In this document: piece after piece, positions 3,877-6,336 of the stretch
Layout: each line of letters opens with the position of its first letter
Numbering within the stretch: position 1 is the stretch's first letter
Source: Fidelibacterota bacterium
Lineage (GTDB): Bacteria > Fidelibacterota > Fidelibacteria > Fidelibacterales > Fidelibacteraceae
Length of the DNA stretch: 6,336 nucleotides
Assembly: GCA_029931905.1 (NCBI GenBank)
Contig: JAOZRH010000011.1
Location: 1-6,336 of the forward strand
Direction of reading: 5' to 3'
Notes under the pieces: generated by a model
Databases searched by the model: none
The model's input: only the letters and a program-made list of their open reading frames with translations
What the model was told of the DNA's origin: nothing
Made by a program: the position numbers and the translations under genes

Positions 3877-6336
3877 TTGATAATAGCAATTGATGGTCCA
3901 TCTGGATCTGGAAAAAGCACTACTGCGAAGATAGTGGCCGAAAAATTAGGGTTTGTTTATTTAGATACGGGAGCAATGTATAGAGCATTGACACTTGGTG
4001 TTATTAATAACAATATTTCAATTGATGATAATGAAAAAATAATTGAAGAAGCAAATAATTCAAATATTCAATTTGTTGATGGAAAAATACTATTAAATGG
4101 TATTGATGTTACGGAAAGAATTAGAGAAAAAGATGTTACGGAAAATGTAAGTGCAGTAAGTGCCATTTCTGAAGTTCGAAAAACTATGGTTAAATTGCAA
4201 AGACAAATCTCTGAAAGTAAAAATTCTGTAATTGATGGTAGGGATATTGGAACAGTAGTGTTCCCAAAAGCAAAATATAAGTTTTTTATTGATGCGAGTT
4301 TAGAAGAGCGAGCAAAAAGAAGATTAAAAGATTTATCAAATGAAAATAATTTGACATTAGAGGATGTAAAAGAGCGATTAAGTAAACGAGATGAATATGA
4401 TTCAACTAGAAAAGAATCGCCGTTAAAAAAAGCGGAAGATAGTATTGTAATTGATACATCAAAAATGACAATTGAAGAACAAACGAATGAGATAATTAGT
4501 AGAATAGATAAAAATGATCAAGACTTTAATGGAGGAAAATTAATGGTCGAAGAATTGAAGGAAAATTTGGAACAAAACCCTCAGGAAATACCAGTATCTG
4601 AGGCAGAAAAAATTAATATTGGTGATGTTTATAATAACTTAAAAACTTATGAAAGAGAAGATTTAATAGAAAAATTACCAGAAGAAGATGAAGAGGTAAT
4701 TAATATTTATTCAAGAACATTGAAAAAATTTGGAAATGACGATGTTGTTAATGGTCATGTAATTCGTGTTGGCGATAAAGATGTTTATGTTGACATTGGT
4801 TTTAAATCAGAAGGTATTATTTCAATTGATGAATTTGGAAAAAATATTCCAGAACCAGGCGATGAAATATTAGTTTTTGTTGAAAAATTAGAAGATGCAG
4901 AAGGTCAATTAATCCTTTCAAAAAGAAAAGCAGATTTCCTAAAAGCATGGGAAGAATTAAGAGAAAAATATGAAAGTGGCGAAATAATCCAAGGAGAAAT
5001 CAAGAAGAGAATTAAAGGTGGAATGGTTGTAGATGTATTTGGTGTTGATACCTTTTTACCTGGTTCACAAATTGATGTTAATCCTGTTATCGATTTTGAT
5101 TCATATATCGGAAAGACAATGGATTTCAAAATTGTAAATATAAATGAAGCTCGTAAAAATATAGTAATTAGTCATAAAGAAATATTAATTGAATCACTAA
5201 AAGAAGTAAGAGAAGAATTGTTAAGTCAAATTCAAGTTGACCAGATTGTTAAGGGTAAAGTTAAAAATATTACTGATTTTGGTGCATTTATTGATTTAGG
5301 TGGAGTAGATGGCTTGTTGCATATTACAGATATGTCTTGGGGTAGAGTAAATCATCCTTCAGAAGTTTGTAATATTGGTGATGTAATTGAAGTGAAAGTA
5401 ATTGATTATGATACGGAAAAACAAAGAGTTTCTCTTGGACTAAAACAGATGACTTCACATCCTTGGGAAAGTATTGAAGAAAAATATCCTGTTGGTTCAG
5501 AGGTAGAAGGTCAAGTTGTTTCAATTACAAACTATGGTGTTTTTATTGAATTAGAAGAGGGCGTTGAAGGTTTGATTCATATAAGTGAAATGAGCTGGAC
5601 ACAACAAATCAAACATCCTTCAGAATTATTTTCTATGGGTGAAAAAGTAAAAGCAAAAGTATTGTCAATAAATTCAGATGATAGAAAAATATCATTTGGA
5701 GTTAAACAATTAACACCTAATCCTTGGGAATCAATAACTGAAATTTTTGTAGAAGGCATGGTTGTAAAAGGAATTATTCGTAATTTAACTCATTATGGTG
5801 CATTTGTTGAATTGAAAAATGGTATTGACGGTTTATTGCATATTTCAGATATGGCTTGGATGAAAAGAATTAAACATCCAAAAGAAATTTTTAATAATGG
5901 TGATGAAATAGAAGTTAAAATTCTAAGTGTAGATATTGAAAATAAAAAGATTTCTCTTGGTTATAAACAATTAAAAGAAAATCCTTGGGATGCAATTGAA
6001 GAGAAATATAAGGTTGGAGCACTTGTAAAGGCAAAAGTTATTAAAATTCTAGAAAAAGGAATTATTTTAGATTTACCTGAACCAATGATTGAAGCAATTG
6101 TGCCATTATATACACTATCTCGTTCTGCAAAGAGAGAATTAACAAAAAATGTTGATATTGGTAGTGATTTGGAATTGAGAGTTGTTGAATTAAACCAAGA
6201 TGATAACAAAATAGTTTTATCTAAAGATGATTTGAATATGACTGAAGAAGAAAAAGATGTTGCTGAAATAATGGGACAACAAGAAGCTGCAACACAAAAA
6301 ATTGAAATTTCTGATGATATTAAATCTAAACTAAGT
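3877..6336 (+). CDS. cmk-rpsA: Fused CMP kinase – ribosomal protein S1 (3' end beyond window)
   Basis: One frame of 820 codons runs with no stop from TTG 3877 to the window edge. Residues 1-212 are a complete (d)CMP kinase, which phosphorylates CMP/dCMP with ATP. Visible are the P-loop GPSGSGKST (7-15), LDTGAMYRAL (29-38), DGRDIGT (120-126), RDEYDSTR (171-178) and SPLKKAEDSIVIDTS. Residues about 211-222 are a short linker (DKNDQDFNGGKL). From residue 223 follows an acidic S1 N-terminus, then six S1 RNA-binding repeats at about 289-352, 369-437, 456-525, 540-612, 626-699 and 713-783, and an open C-terminal tail. S1 helps the 30S subunit bind and unfold mRNA. Cmk is near normal length (usually about 220-230), so neither half looks decayed. 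cmk and rpsA are neighbours in many bacteria, and I recall annotated Cmk–S1 fusions in some spirochaetes, but could not check. A missed stop from sequencing error remains possible. The domain assignments are secure; the fusion is less so. Confidence 0.8.
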   Translation, partial: MIIAIDGPSGSGKSTTAKIVAEKLGFVYLDTGAMYRALTLGVINNNISIDDNEKIIEEANNSNIQFVDGKILLNGIDVTERIREKDVTENVSAVSAISEVRKTMVKLQRQISESKNSVIDGRDIGTVVFPKAKYKFFIDASLEERAKRRLKDLSNENNLTLEDVKERLSKRDEYDSTRKESPLKKAEDSIVIDTSKMTIEEQTNEIISRIDKNDQDFNGGKLMVEELKENLEQNPQEIPVSEAEKINIGDVYNNLKTYEREDLIEKLPEEDEEVINIYSRTLKKFGNDDVVNGHVIRVGDKDVYVDIGFKSEGIISIDEFGKNIPEPGDEILVFVEKLEDAEGQLILSKRKADFLKAWEELREKYESGEIIQGEIKKRIKGGMVVDVFGVDTFLPGSQIDVNPVIDFDSYIGKTMDFKIVNINEARKNIVISHKEILIESLKEVREELLSQIQVDQIVKGKVKNITDFGAFIDLGGVDGLLHITDMSWGRVNHPSEVCNIGDVIEVKVIDYDTEKQRVSLGLKQMTSHPWESIEEKYPVGSEVEGQVVSITNYGVFIELEEGVEGLIHISEMSWTQQIKHPSELFSMGEKVKAKVLSINSDDRKISFGVKQLTPNPWESITEIFVEGMVVKGIIRNLTHYGAFVELKNGIDGLLHISDMAWMKRIKHPKEIFNNGDEIEVKILSVDIENKKISLGYKQLKENPWDAIEEKYKVGALVKAKVIKILEKGIILDLPEPMIEAIVPLYTLSRSAKRELTKNVDIGSDLELRVVELNQDDNKIVLSKDDLNMTEEEKDVAEIMGQQEAATQKIEISDDIKSKLS
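4522..4548 (+). promoter_or_regulatory. Possible hairpin presenting the rpsA Shine-Dalgarno in its loop
   Basis: GACTTTAAT (4522-4530) can pair with ATTAATGGTC (4539-4548): nine pairs including one T·G wobble, with T4544 bulged. The 8-base loop is GGAGGAAA, so the ribosome-binding site is exposed while the ATG (4543-4545) lies in the 3' arm. The stem is mostly A-U and weak. It could arise by chance in AT-rich sequence. Confidence 0.35.
4531..4535 (+). promoter_or_regulatory. Internal Shine-Dalgarno at the cmk/rpsA junction
   Basis: GGAGG lies 7 bases before the in-frame ATG 4543 and is the closest match to the anti-Shine-Dalgarno in the window. It sits inside the continuous Cmk–S1 frame, where it encodes Gly-Gly of the linker. 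It is exactly where a free-standing rpsA would be expected to start, so it probably drives internal initiation of S1. Confidence 0.75.
4543..6336 (+). CDS. rpsA: Ribosomal protein S1 from internal start (alternative product)
   Basis: This is the S1 half of the fused frame read as its own gene, beginning at ATG 4543 behind GGAGG. The visible 598 residues start with an acidic tail (MVEELKENLEQNPQEIP), as expected for a free S1 in this kind of bacterium. Six OB-fold S1 repeats follow. Repeats 1-2 are the divergent ribosome-anchoring type, with VDIGFKSEGI in repeat 1 and VVDVFGVDTFLPGSQID in repeat 2. Repeats 3-5 are canonical RNA-binding units with FGAFIDLGGVDGLLHITDMSW-like cores (for example YGVFIELEEGVEGLIHISEM in repeat 4). 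Repeat 6 is degenerate. LGLKQM, FGVKQL and LGYKQL close repeats 3, 4 and 5, each soon followed by a PWE/PWD motif. The C-terminus continues beyond the window. The wording of repeats 2-5 strongly recalls FCB-group S1. Whether the cell makes this product alone, the fusion alone, or both cannot be told from DNA. Confidence 0.75.
   Translation, partial: MVEELKENLEQNPQEIPVSEAEKINIGDVYNNLKTYEREDLIEKLPEEDEEVINIYSRTLKKFGNDDVVNGHVIRVGDKDVYVDIGFKSEGIISIDEFGKNIPEPGDEILVFVEKLEDAEGQLILSKRKADFLKAWEELREKYESGEIIQGEIKKRIKGGMVVDVFGVDTFLPGSQIDVNPVIDFDSYIGKTMDFKIVNINEARKNIVISHKEILIESLKEVREELLSQIQVDQIVKGKVKNITDFGAFIDLGGVDGLLHITDMSWGRVNHPSEVCNIGDVIEVKVIDYDTEKQRVSLGLKQMTSHPWESIEEKYPVGSEVEGQVVSITNYGVFIELEEGVEGLIHISEMSWTQQIKHPSELFSMGEKVKAKVLSINSDDRKISFGVKQLTPNPWESITEIFVEGMVVKGIIRNLTHYGAFVELKNGIDGLLHISDMAWMKRIKHPKEIFNNGDEIEVKILSVDIENKKISLGYKQLKENPWDAIEEKYKVGALVKAKVIKILEKGIILDLPEPMIEAIVPLYTLSRSAKRELTKNVDIGSDLELRVVELNQDDNKIVLSKDDLNMTEEEKDVAEIMGQQEAATQKIEISDDIKSKLS

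Noticed and set aside
3811..3879. AAATATTTG repeated at 3811-3819 and 3871-3879 (the second contains the cmk start)
   Set aside because: A 9-base AT-rich match within a 120-base A/T gap is likely chance, with no further copies or symmetry.
5242..5975. Near-repeated DNA segments such as the GCATATT-CAGATATG blocks near 5320 and 5840
   Set aside because: These are the homologous S1 repeats 3 and 5 sharing the LHI(T/S)DM core, not a mobile or regulatory repeat.
4905..6209. Several - strand open frames (4905-5129, 5324-5524, 5577-5759, 5961-6209)
   Set aside because: All are antisense to the S1 repeats and recur because the repeats are related. No domain or ribosome-binding support.

Overview
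The window is AT-rich (about 30% G+C by eye) and all supported genes lie on the + strand. It is a compact bacterial housekeeping block in the order adk (5'-truncated) – metG – tatD – rsmA – cmk/rpsA (open at the 3' end). There is no sign of phage, mobile elements, CRISPR, tRNA or rRNA. I infer a low-GC bacterium. The six-domain S1 protein closely resembles my memory of S1 from the Bacteroidota/Ignavibacteria/Marinimicrobia (FCB) assemblage. However, the long zinc-finger adenylate kinase, the zinc-less MetRS and the Shine-Dalgarno-like sites argue against a typical member of Bacteroidota proper. A marine SAR406-type or other deep FCB lineage would fit, but this placement is tentative.

Layout: bases 3-632 encode nearly all of adenylate kinase, lacking only the first few residues. 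After 18 bases comes methionyl-tRNA synthetase (651-2174), then after 7 bases a TatD-family nuclease (2182-2934). A 51-base gap with a good Shine-Dalgarno leads to the TTG-started 16S rRNA dimethyladenosine transferase RsmA (2986-3756). A 120-base AT-rich gap holds a candidate promoter and Shine-Dalgarno. After it a single uninterrupted frame runs from a TTG at 3877 to the last base of the window.

That last frame is the main observation. It encodes a complete CMP kinase and then, with no stop codon, a full six-domain ribosomal protein S1. At the exact junction the DNA carries the strongest ribosome-binding site in the window (GGAGG, 7 bases before an in-frame ATG at 4543). The natural reading is a Cmk–S1 fusion that may also make free S1 by internal initiation. 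The GGAGGAAA can be drawn as the 8-base loop of a small hairpin whose 3' arm holds the ATG. A sequencing error that removed the cmk stop is the main alternative.

Functionally the block links nucleotide monophosphate phosphorylation (Adk, Cmk) with translation (MetRS, RsmA, S1) and a DNA-repair/quality-control nuclease (TatD). All are core growth functions often found near each other in bacteria (metG–tatD–rsmA and cmk–rpsA are familiar neighbour sets).
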